The notes: generated from the sequence alone by a model not told the origin. Shown: positions 48,034 to 59,347, counted from the stretch's first letter. The stretch: DNA of 64,000 bases from Eunapius fragilis (GCA_963681505.1 OY811972.1:4425332-4489331), one strand, 5' to 3'. Numbers and translations: made by a program.

Positions 48034-49690
48034 CATGTGACATTGCTGCAGCTAGAAAATGCTGTGGGTTTAAAGGTCAAAGTGCAAATCTTGGTTGCAG
48101 TAATCTGAAGTATTTACAAGGTGGATTTGGTAAAAAAGATTACAGTGGTTTTGACAGGACTTCCTGGCCTCTAGAACTTAAATCAAACATCGAGAAATAA
48201 CCACTAAATTAAAAGCATGCAATACATTCAGTGTAACTAAGAGTATAGAAAAAGAAACAGGTATCAGTGCTTATGGAGCTTGAGTATTTTGATCCGATAA
48301 GATTTACTATAATTGATCCTATGCATCATTTATTTTTAGGAACAGCTAAATACATGATGAAAAATATTTGGATGGAAAGGAAGTTCTAACCATTCAGCAT
48401 TTTAAAACTATCCAAATAAGTGTAGACAGTTCTATGTCCCCTGGAGGTTTAGGACGGCTGCCACAAAAGATTTCATCTTCATCTGGGGATTCACAGCAGA
48501 GCAATGGAAAAATTGGGTTACGCTTTTTTTCTTTGCATGCTCTGCAAGTCATTCTGTCTGATGATCATTACCATTGCTGGCAAGCATTTGTGTTGGCCTG
48601 TCATATTCTATGCCAAAAGGACCTACCTATTCTTGATTTGCAGAAAGCTGATTTGTTGGTACTAAAATTCGGCAGAGATGCAAATATATTATATGCTAAA
48701 TCTAATATAACATCTAACATGCATTTTCATGCACAATTATCAGAATGCATTAAAGACTATGGGAGTTGTGGTAATCTGACCTAAACAATGACACAATAAA
48801 GCGGGCCCATTGTGCCTATTGCGGGCGCAGCGCGGGCCGAACAGCCGCAGAATCATTTATATTTGTATGTCGGGGTCTTGCCCTCAGTTCAGTGTATTCT
48901 TTGATGCTTCATGTAGTTTGCGCTATCTCATTGTTGTTGCGCCGGCAGCTACGTCGTACATCGCGTGCAGAATTGACCACATTATTACAGGAGTATGTGT
49001 CATTTCTGGCTCTTTTCTTTTCAACGCTACAATGGAATATTAGGAAACTTTCTGACAAATAAAAAGCAAATTGCACCACAACTTATGAGAAAATTTATAT
49101 TTGAAGTTGAATGTGCACACCAGAAATTTCCTCAAATGTTCAGAGATCAATTTTTACCGTTTTTCAAATAAGCAAGTATTAGTTCTTGTTTGGAAAGTGA
49201 AATATTTGTTCATCCTAAAAATTGTTATGATCTATTGCATATTGATTTGCCTTCATCAAGAAAAAGTGTAATGTTAAGCAATCAAGATGTTCAATATGTG
49301 CAACAAGTCTGATAAACTGTACGAGAAATAATGTTGCTAAAGCCACAAATATAGCAAAGTTATTTAAGACTTTCACATTTGCAAGCACACTTCAGTTTAA
49401 GTTTAAGTTCGCCAAAGACACATAACCCAGCATATATAATGTCGTCGTGGGCCAATAAGAATGGGCTTATAAATATAGGTACAATAAAAAGGCCTGGAAA
49501 AGTTTTGCATTACCTTCTTCACAAGGCTACGATAGAAGGCATAATTCGTGATCATCTATTTGCAGTTGTATCATGGTCTGATGCTCATCCATCTCATATG
49601 AATTGCGGAAAGCCTTTGGAAATATGGAAAACTATTGCTGTACCAGAAGGTCCCGCAATCTTTATTCCTATTCATTTAATACGTAATAGA
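48034..49690 (+). pseudogene. CACTA (EnSpm) tnp2-type transposase, broken
   Basis: Ordered blocks of a tnp2 transposase appear in shifting frames: CDIAAARKCCGFKG and GFGKKDYSGFDRTSWP (48035-48190); FDPIRFTIIDPMHHLFLGTA (48285-48345); VLTIQHFKTIQ to SSMSPGGLGRLP (48378-48460); HYHCWQAFVLACHILC and NMHFHAQLSECIKDYG (48568-48765); then, after a solo LTR, HFWLFSFQRYNGILGNF (48998-49050). The C-terminal block near 49525-49685 has DHLFAVVSWSDAHP, then HMNCGKPLEIWK and FIPIHLIRNR. Tnp2 is the DDE transposase of CACTA elements. Frameshifts, stops and the LTR insertion make it inactive. Confidence 0.85.
48767..48989 (+). mobile_element. solo LTR, 223 bp, with 5-bp target duplication
   Basis: Starts TGTGGTAATCTGACC and ends ATTATTACA; GGAGT flanks both sides (48762-48766 and 48990-48994). 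Removing it plus one GGAGT restores the tnp2 frame as DYGSMCHFWLF. It contains AATAAA and a weak TATATTT box. It is unrelated in sequence to the LTR at 41374-41642, so a second LTR family was active here. Confidence 0.85.
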
Positions 49691-49691
49691 A

Positions 49692-51030
49692 TTGTAGTTA
49701 ATATGCGAAATGCATTTAACTTAGTGTCTCGGGAAGCTGTACTTCACCAGTGTGCCATCCACTTCCCTGAGCTTCTTCCATGGGTGGCTTGGTGCTATTC
49801 ACTTCACCAAAAGTTGTGGCACCCAATGGGTCAGTTAATATCGGCATCAGGTGTCCAACAAGGGGACCCTTTAGGCCCACTTCTTTTTGCCCTCGTTCTG
49901 CACCGCACCATTCTTAAAATCTCTGCTGACCCCCAGTGCAAAGAAATGCTGCAGAACTGTTGGTATCTCGATGATGGGGCTTTAGCAGGACCAGATCTCT
50001 AGAAATTTTGCAAGCCAACAGAGTGACACTTCTGGTCTCCACATTAATTTGGGTAAATGTGAATTATTCTGTGCCCAAGAGCTTTCCATGTTCCCATCTG
50101 ACATTCCATGCTCGGCCTGTCCACACTTTGAATTACTAGGTGCCCCCATTGGGAGTGTGGAGTATTGTGCTCAGTACATCGAATCCAAAAGAAAAGATGC
50201 ATTACATCTATTATCACTTCTACCCGAACTGTGCAACCCACAAGTTGCTGTCACCATCCTAAGATCATGTGCTAGTTTCTGTAAGCTCGCCCACCTAGCA
50301 CAGTCTACACCTCCTTCACCAATGTTGGAATCAGTGTTTAGTCAATTTGACAATGATGTTCTTCACTGCTTTGAATTATCTGCAGCAATTGTGCTAACAC
50401 TTCCAGCAGCTAAGCAGGCTTCACTTAACCCGAGTCATGGTGGCCTTGCTCTGCGTTCCCTTCATCGCCACGCACCTGCCGTATACATCTCATCTCTAAC
50501 CACATCAATGCCCTCAGGCAATTGCTCGGTGACTTCAAAGGTCTACCTTCTTGCTGCAGTGAATGCATACAATGCCATGGTCAGTCAGCCAGATGCCATT
50601 TCAGTTGAAAGTGTACTTGATGTACCACCCCGCCAGCACACACTATCCTCTCACATTGAAGAAGCTGACTTCAATCACTTTTTCCCAATGCACCGTAGGC
50701 ATCAACACAAGGCCTAACTTTGGTGAAGGCTGCACTTTAAACCTGTGGTCATGCAGCTGAGATGGGAGAAGAGGCCAAGCACTCAAGAATGATGAGGCAT
50801 GTGCCCTTAGATGGTCATGCATCCCTTTGGTTGTAGAAGTGTTTGGGGATGGGGCAATGAAGCCATCATGTACTTTTGGCCATATGCAAAAAGGTAGCCA
50901 CACAGCTATGTCGACCTCTGAATGAGGTTATGTCGGGCATCTACAGTCGCCTCAGCCTCACCCTCATGATGCAGAATGCCAGTGCAATTTTGGCCAGATG
51001 TGTCTTACCAAACACTTGCTGTGACTATTA
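49692..51030 (+). pseudogene. non-LTR-type reverse transcriptase fragment
   Basis: The frame from 49692 gives VNMRNAFNLVSREAVLHQC, GVQQGDPLGPLLFALVL and the catalytic YLDDGALAG. After a shift near 50010, LHINLGKCELFCAQ and FELLGAPIGSVEYCAQYIES continue to 50717, and distal scraps (MSGIYSRLSLTLM, NASAILARC) run to about 51010 in other frames. The first catalytic Asp (usually D-x-RNAFN) is Asn here. It is truncated at both ends. Its start is fused in frame to the end of the tnp2 pseudogene. Confidence 0.8.
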
Positions 51031-52170
51031 GTTATTTATAGTGCTTATGTTTTTAATTAATGTATTCTGTACTCAAGAATTGTAGTTGTATATGGACAAT
51101 TTACCAGCGGTGGAAGCTTGGAAAGAGTGGTGTTGACATGGTTTGTGTGTGTGTGAACATGTGCGTGCATGCAATTTAGTTTTGCTTCAAATGTTCACTA
51201 GTTTTACTAAAGTAAACCCTAGCCATGCATTTGTTTTTGTGCGTATGCATGTACAGTGTTTTTTTAAATCTTTAATGGTGTGTGCCATTTTAATCTGAGA
51301 TACAGTGCGTGGACTTTTCTCTCTTTCCTTCCTTTCTCCTACATTCACTCTCTGCCAATGGAGCGAGTTTGTACTGTGTGTGGTTTTGAGGGCATTATGT
51401 GTGCATGAGTCCACTTGGTAACTTAACCCTTTCTCTATGCGCTTACTAAACATCATATTTCCATTACGAATTTCATATTTCCGTGGCCGGCTAATGATGA
51501 ACAGGAAATATGTTAATTTCTATTTTCAGGAAAGGTACCAAATCATGGTATTTAATTATGGTTTACGTTATCGTATACGAAATGGAAATGTATCCATTTC
51601 GCGCCGCGAAAACCACGATGAACAATGAATTCCATTTAAAGAGGAGAGCAGTCAACCACAGTTTCTTCTGTACCAGGTGAATATAATTATTTTTCCACTG
51701 TAGCAAATGTGATAATTACCACTGAAGTGAGCGGCTACTGTAATCTGGGGACCAGTACCACTGAATCGTGAACAAGACAAGTCAAAAAAGCTGCAAGCAT
51801 GAGCACTAGCATCTCTGAACCTGGGACGATCATAGGCTCTATAGTTTCTACAGGTTCAGTCACGGTATGCTGAATTTATAGAAGAATGACATGACCTCGA
51901 TCATTCATACGACATAAAAAAGCTATATCCACATTAAGGATTCTGGCAATTACGCCACTCAAAACATGGAGTATGATTCTTTGAAGGAACACCAAATGGA
52001 AGTTGTTTTGGCCTTTGGTCCTTGTTGATTAGATTCACGTGAGAGTATGGTTTTGCAGATTATGAATATCATATAAACATACACAAATAGCAAAAACTAT
52101 TCAGAACAAGTTTTGTATACGTGTGGTTCCAGACCCTACATCATGCTAGGGTCCCCAGACTATGTTTAGA
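51031..52170. other. no recognisable gene
   Basis: AT-rich sequence; no motif or repeat I can support. Confidence 0.35.
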
Positions 52171-52172
52171 CA

Positions 52173-52435
52173 GTGAAGACCCGTCCGTACCAAGCCATTC
52201 TCACCTACCATTCCACACAACTACCCTGGTGTGCTCTGTCGCCGGCACAGCTGCTGATGGGCAGACAATTGCACATTAACCTTCCACAAACCCTTGAACA
52301 GCTGAAACCAGAATGGCCTTATTTGCTTTGGTTTCAGGAGCAAGGCTTGGAGTTTAAATCCCACCAAAGTCCAATTTTGACAAGCATCACAGAGTCTACC
52401 CACTTCAAGATATTCCAGATCAGTCGGAGCTAGGT
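52173..52435 (+). pseudogene. Ty3/gypsy integrase fragment
   Basis: The conceptual peptide TRPYQAILTYHSTQLPWCAL, then SPAQLLMGRQLHINLPQTLE matches the integrase segment downstream of the DDE core (the AxLxYRxTPxxxxxxSPAxLLxGR pattern). It belongs to a different gypsy lineage from the element at 36.7-41.6 kb. About 85 codons remain, with no LTR recognised. Confidence 0.75.
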
Positions 52436-53039
52436 GTGGATCACAACGAAAAAGAGTAAGCCGACCCCTGGTATAGCGGTGAGAAAGGATATGTTCTACA
52501 ATACTACTAACTAGTTATCACGGGTTTTCCTGTGAGGGTGAGTTGTTTCATCACATGACTTTACATAGCCGAAGAGACTCATCGAGAGTCTGAAGAACAC
52601 AATGACATGTTCTATTTGGCGTATGAAGGCCTACACCATATAGATGTGTTGTAATGGAATCTCTTCCTCGTGGAATGTCACACTACCTGTGTATGAAGAG
52701 TACAAAAGCAAACACCACAGCTTCGACATCCTGGATTCGGTGTTCAATGAATTTATAAAAACCAACTTGTAGGGATATGGGGATTTGCGTCAAATTTGTT
52801 CATCTACAGAAAAGGTATCTCAGGTACATGCACGCATCCGTACCATATTTGGCGACTCTCTACGATGTTGACGGTAGTGACGATAAAGTGTGGGTCAATG
52901 TGAAATTGTGCATCAATTGCTTTGTGTATGTGTACAACACCTAATTTACCAACCTTTGTAGGCTATGGCGTTAGTTACAGTCCGTGGACCGTCCTGGAGG
53001 TGACAAGAGATCCCAGAGATCCCGGTCTTCAATCCGGCA

Positions 53040-53600
53040 CGGCTGACGCCAGACATACTGTATCCCCTGTGTCCTGGAATCGGGACCCTTGCTCCATCCA
53101 AGCTGAACTATTTTGAGTTCTACGACTTCTCTATGACCTGGTACTTTCTGGGTGGCGCTGCAATGACAAGAGACCTGATTCACATCTCTAGAATAGGGAG
53201 CATTGTCACAATGATGTTTCCGGCCTCAACAAGCAGCTTCATAACTCCACGTGTGGTTCAGCCTATCTGAGAGCCACGAGCCTCGTGCCCGAACGCTTTA
53301 GGCCCATGAATGATACAATCACCCCGATCAGTCTGAAGTTCGGGGCAACCATCAGTGGTGGCTTTGCTTTGATCCCGGCCTCCGGACTCCTGACAGTGAC
53401 GGCAGCAACACTGGACTCCATAAGTTCTAGCCCGAAGTACCAGCAAATGGTGAGCACACCGTCCGCGAACAATGCCTCCTTTCAGATCTATGGCTGCTCT
53501 GTGACTTGGTGTGTCGACTTTGACCGTGCGGTTCCAGTTTCCGGGTCCTCACCAGGAGGCGGGGCTTCCGGGGCTGTTGATCCAGTGCTCGGCCTATAAA
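53040..53600 (+). pseudogene. virion-like beta-domain ORF, frameshifted
   Basis: The first frame gives TPDILYPLCPGIGTLAPSKL, then FSMTWYFLGGAAM and ISRIGSIVTMMFP. It shifts near 53260 into ATSLVPERFRPMNDTITPIS to ASGLLTVTA. From memory, the pattern W-x-G-x-W, TRIGxxVTxxFP, LPxRFRP, then a beta-rich end recalls tail-fibre or capsid-associated beta domains of large DNA viruses and phages. It could be an old viral integration or an unrecognised host gene. Composition is richer in GC than its flanks. No neighbouring viral hallmark gene was found. Confidence 0.35.
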
Positions 53601-53705
53601 GGGGCTCTCTTCGTTCGCCCCGGATTAGGCTAACAGCTGTGAAGACCTCGATCACACCAGGAAGATGGCCAGCAACACAACTCGAACAGTGTTTATGATA
53701 ACGGC

Positions 53706-53795
53706 TGGACATCGGACAATGTCCGACCAATATTGCCATATGTCCGCTTAATCGTATTTATGACTGGACATAATGTCCGATGACAATTGTTGCGC
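53706..53795 (+). repeat. repeated GGACAT..ATGTCC palindromes
   Basis: CTGGACATCGGACAATGTCC and CTGGACATAATGTCCGATG lie 60 bp apart and are partial inverted copies of each other. Function unknown. Confidence 0.55.
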
Positions 53796-54362
53796 ATGCG
53801 CGTATTCAAATTGAATTATAAGTGGGCATGGAAGCAGCTGATAGCATGAGCGATATATCACAAGTGAAGAAACGTGCGGTCACAGTATATACATGTACTG
53901 TTGATAGATGGAAGGCAGACAATGACAAGGCCATGAATACGAGTATGTGGCTCACGTATGACAAAATGACCACAAACCGTGAATGTGTTGATGCTTTGAA
54001 GTGTTTGTGGTGTATCCCCCCCAGTTCAAGGATAGGCTAATAGGTACAGTGCAACATTTGTAGTGGGGTCAAGCAACCTTCGTGTATCAGCTGGCAAAGA
54101 ACATAGCCTCTCCGAAATACATAAACGGGCAATGATGCTCTTTAATAATATCTACATGTAGCTCACCTTCTGTTAGTGAGGATTCACAGAGGGTAGTGAA
54201 GCATATACTTTTGATCTCGATGACTGGGAGTCTTATATCAATATAGATCTAGACTGACATTTACATGTACATTGATTCTGTATTCTAGGCTGGACACTTA
54301 TTAGTTATACACATGCATTATATCACTGTAACCAATGGAACACCCTGATCCGTAGAGCCCAG

Positions 54363-54998
54363 ATGGCCGGGGTGCGCATGACTGAGCGCAGCGCCACGGG
54401 GTTCCGATTCGCTGTGCCCACCTACATGGAGAGACTGATCATTACAAATATCAGGGACGAGGCGCCCCATCAGCTCATGCTGGAGGCATTTTTCTCACCC
54501 GTTAATGCCAGAGTGCCACACATCATGCCCCCGCCGGCCGCTTTGGCTCTGATGCGTCCCGGATTCATGGAGCACGTCATCAGCGTGGTCAGAAGCACAC
54601 TCCCTCCCGGTTTCCTCCTGGGGCTCACTGGGACTCACTCCGTTCGTCCCGGATCTGGCATGGGACTTGCTTCGCTCGTCCCAGTTAAGGCTACCAGATG
54701 TGTGGACACAGAAGATGAGCCCCCAGCACGTGCTGAGGATATCGATTCCGTAATGGAGGCCGTGGTAGCCCAGATGAAGGAGCGGGAGCTGAAGGAGCAG
54801 GGACTCACTTTGTTTGTCCCGGGTAAGGCCACCGTACCAGAAGCCGGCATACCAGAGGCCGCCATACCTAAGGGAGACGAACGGAGTGAGTCTCTACCTG
54901 AGGGGGACAAACAGAGTGAGTCTCTACCTGAAGCCGGCATACACGAGGCCACCGTACCTGAGGGGAAGAAGCCGGACGTTGAATTGTTTGACCCGTAG
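54363..54998 (+). CDS. 211-aa open frame with embedded repeats, unknown
   Basis: The frame starts MAGVRMTERSATGFRFAVPT. The first 90 residues look like an ordinary globular segment (MERLIITNIRDEAPH, MLEAFFSPVNARVP). After residue 88 it is invaded by the local repeat, read as GLTGTHSVRPGSG on one strand and as KGDERSESLPEGDKQSESLP on the other. An acidic-basic helix (DIDSVMEAVVAQMKERELKE) lies between. No domain recognised. It shares the GC-rich tract with the virion-like ORF, so may come from the same source. Confidence 0.35.
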   Translation: MAGVRMTERSATGFRFAVPTYMERLIITNIRDEAPHQLMLEAFFSPVNARVPHIMPPPAALALMRPGFMEHVISVVRSTLPPGFLLGLTGTHSVRPGSGMGLASLVPVKATRCVDTEDEPPARAEDIDSVMEAVVAQMKERELKEQGLTLFVPGKATVPEAGIPEAAIPKGDERSESLPEGDKQSESLPEAGIHEATVPEGKKPDVELFDP

Positions 54999-55345
54999 TG
55001 TGTTAGCTTGTTCATTCATTGTAGCTGCCATTGTTGTTTGGATTAATTTGCACTGCGCACCGGATGCTGCCACATCCGAGTTTGTATAAGAGCCAGATGC
55101 ACCGGATGCTTATCGGGGCAAACGCCCCTGGGACTCACTCCGTTCGTCCCGGTCACGGTTGACGGATATGAGCCGGGCAAACGCCCTCTGGCAGCCGCAC
55201 GGGGGCAAACGCCCTCGGCGTAGCTGCCATGGCATCCCGAGACGGTTAACCCAGAGCCTGGCGAACACGCAAGGGGCAAACGCCCTCGGCGTAGCCGCCA
55301 CGGCTCTTCAGTCCATGAGTTATGGCCTCCCAAGACGGGAGCCTG
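54620..55345. repeat. clustered short palindromic repeats
   Basis: Two families. (1) GGGACTCACTCCGTTCGTCC-type, with GGGAC/GTCCC ends, at about 54630, 54663, 54803 and 55131 forward and 54871 and 54900 reversed. (2) GGGCAAACGCCC(T)CGGCGTAG-type at about 55117, 55179, 55204 and 55273. A distant relative of family 1 is at 53605. Both families can form small stems. Confidence 0.75.
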
Positions 55346-55620
55346 GCGAACACATTTGGGCTATTTAAGTGAATGGGAGGAGAGTGTAGCAAAGAGGCAG
55401 AGGTTTAGCAAGGAGGTCAAAATGGAGCTCAGTTTGGAGACCATTACTGGATTGCGCATGACAGGTGAAATTTATAGTCACTGTAACTTTGAACTATATT
55501 GTACATTTATATTTTAGATCATTCATTTCTTGGACAGCTGAGGTACATATTTTCTCTTCCTGGTATGATTGAAAAAGAAATTGCTTTCCTAAGTCGAAAA
55601 TTGTCAGGATCCTGTGGAGA

Positions 55621-55858
55621 ACGTTTTTAGTTGCCAGAAACAATGAGGTGGTACCAGTGACAATCCCAATGCATCTGAATTCCAATTCAATACTCAAGCA
55701 CCGAGTGGTCAACTCATTTTGTCGTGGCCCCAGAAGGGGAAATGGCAAAGGTTCAACCTGTGATGTTCCACTCGACACACCATTTAAGACACCATGTACA
55801 CAGAGGCAGTATTTAAATCGTATTGTATCATTCAATTTACCTGAAGCATGTACACTTT
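55621..55858 (+). pseudogene. P-element/THAP9-like transposase tail, second copy
   Basis: The frame near 55648-55858 contains LKHRVVNSFCRGPRRGNGKG and ends LPEACTL. It matches the ALRVVNS..RGK region of the fragment at 41643-41847 and is likewise convergent with a RYAAGYV-type gene 59 bp away. No upstream catalytic part is recognised. Confidence 0.4.
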
Positions 55859-55916
55859 AAAATCTGTCAAAGATAAAAGTGGCTAACTTAACACACTACA
55901 TGTATAATTGTACAAG

Positions 55917-56893
55917 TCAGAGATGCTGCTTTCTGATTCCTTTTGCATTTTGGATTGACTTCTTTTGGGCTTGCTTATACTTTTCTATCCACCCAGAAGC
56001 AAAGGAGAACCCACGAACAGTTACATAGTGGTCAACTTTTTGTTCCAGCAGTGCCTGACCTTCTTCCTCTTCCCATCCTGCTGATACAAGTGACCAGAAG
56101 AACTGTATATCATCAATAGATGAGATCTTCACCTGTAACTATGTATTAGTTTCTCCTAGCCTTGAAGAAGCTCTGCTGAAATAACGTCGTATTTCCAGCT
56201 CAATTGATACAAAGACACCAAATGTCATGTTTCCAATATGCATCAAAGCTCCTTTGTTTATTAATCTTATCCAATCTTCAGACTTGTGCTCAGAAACATC
56301 TTCCTCTGGTTCATTTAACTCTAATAAACAACACCCCATCACTTCCTTTAGTGTACGTGTTGAGTGCTTCAATTTCTTTATCAGGGCTCTTGTAACATAG
56401 CCAGCAGTGTATGTACCCTTAGGGCATTCTGTTCATCACTGATAAGCTGTTCATCAATATTCTCTCCAGCTTTGTCAAAGGGGTGGTGCTGCTTAATAAG
56501 AATATGAAAACTAGCGTCCACAACATATTGAAAATATATCGGTCATGCAGGTACACCAATGCTTTCAAGAAGAAAAGATCAACAGCCTCTAAATCTTACA
56601 GATGCACGCAATTGAACAAATACTGCCACATTATTTCACGGCTGCGTTGCAAACACGGCTGTGTTCCAACAAAACAAGTTTCAAGCTGTGTAACTACATC
56701 GGAGGCAAACGTTCCAAACGCAGTTGTCACTTGGGTCGGAGGTCCATTCCAGTAGCTTTCCCACAGTTTTCTGTGCATTTTGGGCCGCTGTTGAAGGCAC
56801 TTTGAATCCACTATCCGTTAATATTTGCTTAACTGCCACTGCAACAATTTCTTTGCTTTCTGCATTGATGAAGGAAACGTTTGTACAAATCAA
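55917..56893 (-). pseudogene. RYAAGYV-type transposon gene, second, decayed copy
   Basis: Pieces align in order with 42977-41920: AESKEIVAVAVKQILTD, FASDVVTQLETCFVGTQPCL and REIMWQYL; then DVSEHKSEDWIRLINKGALM, MTFGVFVSIELEIRRYF, IDDIQFFWSLVSAGWEEEEG and VRGFSFASGWIEKYKQAQKK. Frameshifts near 56750 and 56400 and several stops separate the pieces. It is clearly a diverged copy, not a recent duplicate. Confidence 0.6.
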
Positions 56894-57160
56894 AACCTAC
56901 ATTAGCTCCTTCTAACCTGTCATACCTAGTTTTTCACTCTCCATCGTTTCGTTCTCACTAAAATTAGTATAGGCCTGGGAACTAGCATTGGCTTGGGCTA
57001 CAGCAAACAAGGAATGCCCACAATAATTGTACGATAACGATCAGTTTCCAATCCTCTTGGTTAAATATCTATGTGTAATATCTATTTTGTATCAGGTATG
57101 TATGTGTCATACGCATGTGGGATTCAGAGCCTCAGTTTCACTTTTATCCGTTTACGTTCA

Positions 57161-57239
57161 GGAAAACCTGTCAACGACTGCAGTGATGTAGACTATATCC
57201 CGACTGTGTTCTCATTTAGGAAGAGGAAGCAAGAAAGGT
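57161..57239 (+). pseudogene. THAP-like exon fragment
   Basis: Between an acceptor (TTTACGTTCAG) and a GTCAG donor the frame reads GKPVNDCSDVDYIPTVFSF, then RKRKQER. The SGKP..DxDYxPxxF pattern is typical of the second half of THAP zinc fingers. Its position, just beyond the RYAAGYV-type gene and transcribed away from it, parallels the plus gene at 43081. The preceding zinc-ligand exon was not found. Confidence 0.4.
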
Positions 57240-57259
57240 CAGAAACACGTTACTCTGAG

Positions 57260-58500
57260 TGACAGATGAGGGTTGAATCTAGGAAAGATATTCAAGACCA
57301 GGGAGAGTGAAATGAAAAGGCAACGTGGTGCAGTGGCAGGTCTTTTTCTTCTTCAAAACTGGCAGTTCACGTGTGACATTGAAACACTGACTGGAGCCCT
57401 TTGAAATCCAGTGTTCCAAACGCAGACAGCAGCAACTGACAACAAATGTTCTAGAACGGAAACATATCCTATAATTTTAGATATAACAAAATTACTACAA
57501 ATGATGAGGCTGTGAGGTTTTACACAGGACTACCCACCTGTTCTGTTTTTGGCAGAGTCTTAACAAACCTTTTGGCATGCTGTCCTACTCTGACCATTAA
57601 GACATACGCAAGATCATTTGCGCGATTAGAGAGTGAGAGACCCCATAACTCAAAGTTGCCACTTTTTTGAATTATTTCCACTTGCGTCATCAGAGAATAG
57701 AACAAGTGGTACCATCACCACCCTCTTTCCTTTTCAGATAATGTGGAGCCAAATAAGCTGAACTTTCCTTTAAAAGATAGTGTTATTAATACACGCATGT
57801 ATGAGTGCTTTGTACCATAATACCATTCTAGAAAATCCAGAACCAGATGATATAAGACGAATAATATGACATGGTGGTGGGCTAGGTCAGCGATTGAAGA
57901 CACTGCGACACTTCTTTACTAAATGAGGCTGTCACTGGAAAGATGGGTAACAGCTCAGGGTAGTTAAGGCTGCCTCACAAGAAAAATCATGTTAACATGT
58001 TGTCAACATTTATGTTCGTAATTACATCATTATGACGTTATGTTATTCAATACGTTTCGGTCATGATTTAGCGCTAGGACACTATTTCAGTATCATATTC
58101 ATACATGTTACTGTTACAGTGATCTAGAGCAAAACGTACATGAAATGGAAACAAAAACACAATTGACTAACGAAAAGAGCGTACAGCTGCCCAGCAATAC
58201 AAATTTGGCGGGTGGTTATATTTTAATAACCACTGTACTTTGTATGGCAATATCGGAGATTCAAAATGCGGGGATGAGAACACAGCTCTCAAGTAAATTT
58301 ATTCGGCTAGGCAACCCGGTTGGAAATATTGACGTAGATTCGTGTACAAATCCATCGAAATACAACATTTCATGTAGATGTATAGTCTGGGGACCAGTAC
58401 GTATCGTTTTCCTACCATTCGACGCGTAGGACCACGTAGCATACTACTTCCCAGGCATACAATTCTATCATGGCCCTCGTCAAAAAAAAAAACTTTCCAC
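57260..58500. other. no firm gene; one candidate minus exon
   Basis: On minus, about 57690-57540 reads QKSGNFELWGLSLSNRANDL to FVKTLPKTEQ and ends at GTGGGT, a possible exon. Nothing else supported. Confidence 0.25.
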
Positions 58501-58806
58501 GATAGTATGATGGCTGGCCAAAGCGCTGTGGCTGTTCATTTAGTATCGCGCATGTCTGCCAACAACTGCCGCGACCGCGAACGTTACATACAGATGGCTC
58601 ATCTAATGGCATCAAACACCAGCGGACTTGAGCATGCAAGCTATTTGGTGCAGTCCAAGCGTCTAGGAACCGTCCTTTCTGCGGAGAGGTATTGCTTTCT
58701 CTGCATCATATTCAAATTCAAATACTTTACACGGACTCATTATGCGCATGCGTGATGATGACGGCTAGGAAGCTAAGTGCCTTGTGGACTTGAAGTCTTA
58801 TAGTCA

Positions 58807-59347
58807 ATGTCCAATATATTCCTTAATTCACTACTTACCCGATTAGCAGCAACACATGCGTTGGTATCAATAGACTCCGACTACAGCACTAGTGTCATTC
58901 CGTTAACAAAGTGTAGAGTTCCTACTGACCAGGAAGGCACTGGCAGAGATCTGAAGAGCAGTGATCATTGTATTGTAGAGTGGGCAGACAAGAAAACGTA
59001 CATCGCGCAAATTGATGCTGTCGGTATGTCTAGGTGCATTAATTTATTCCTACACATATGACACACAGCTCATATCTGCATGTTTTAAAGGAAGCCGTAA
59101 GGCAATGAATGATCTGTTGCATGCCATAGAGGACACTGAAGAGGAACAAGGTTTTTGTGCACATATTAGTTTCATTGTACTAAAATAATATCAGTGTTGT
59201 CAGAGTCAGAATCAGAACCTTACAATACGGGCCCATTAATGAGTGCTTTACATGCAGACAGTAACATGTATATTTTGTCACAACTTGCATGCAAGTCATA
59301 TAGAGCTTTTAATACTTTCCCTGGGATGTTCCAGTGTACCGTGTAAT
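58807..59347 (+). CDS. candidate small gene, three exons
   Basis: Exons about 58807-59022 (STSVIPLTKCRVPTDQ, HCIVEWADKKTYIAQIDAVG), 59091-59150 (SRKAMNDLLHAIEDTEEEQ) and about 59201-59347, with matching phase-1 GT-AG junctions and a TAA stop. The VEWxDKKxYxAxIxAVG core recalls the small N-terminal beta module found ahead of BEN domains in repeat-encoded proteins. No BEN domain is seen. A separate coding-like stretch at 58508-58689 does not join in frame. Confidence 0.35.

Noticed and set aside
49379-50002. A genuine transposase-RT fusion gene
   Set aside because: Both parts are truncated and flanked by frameshifted remains of their own families; an accidental junction is simpler. Kept only as a finding to check.
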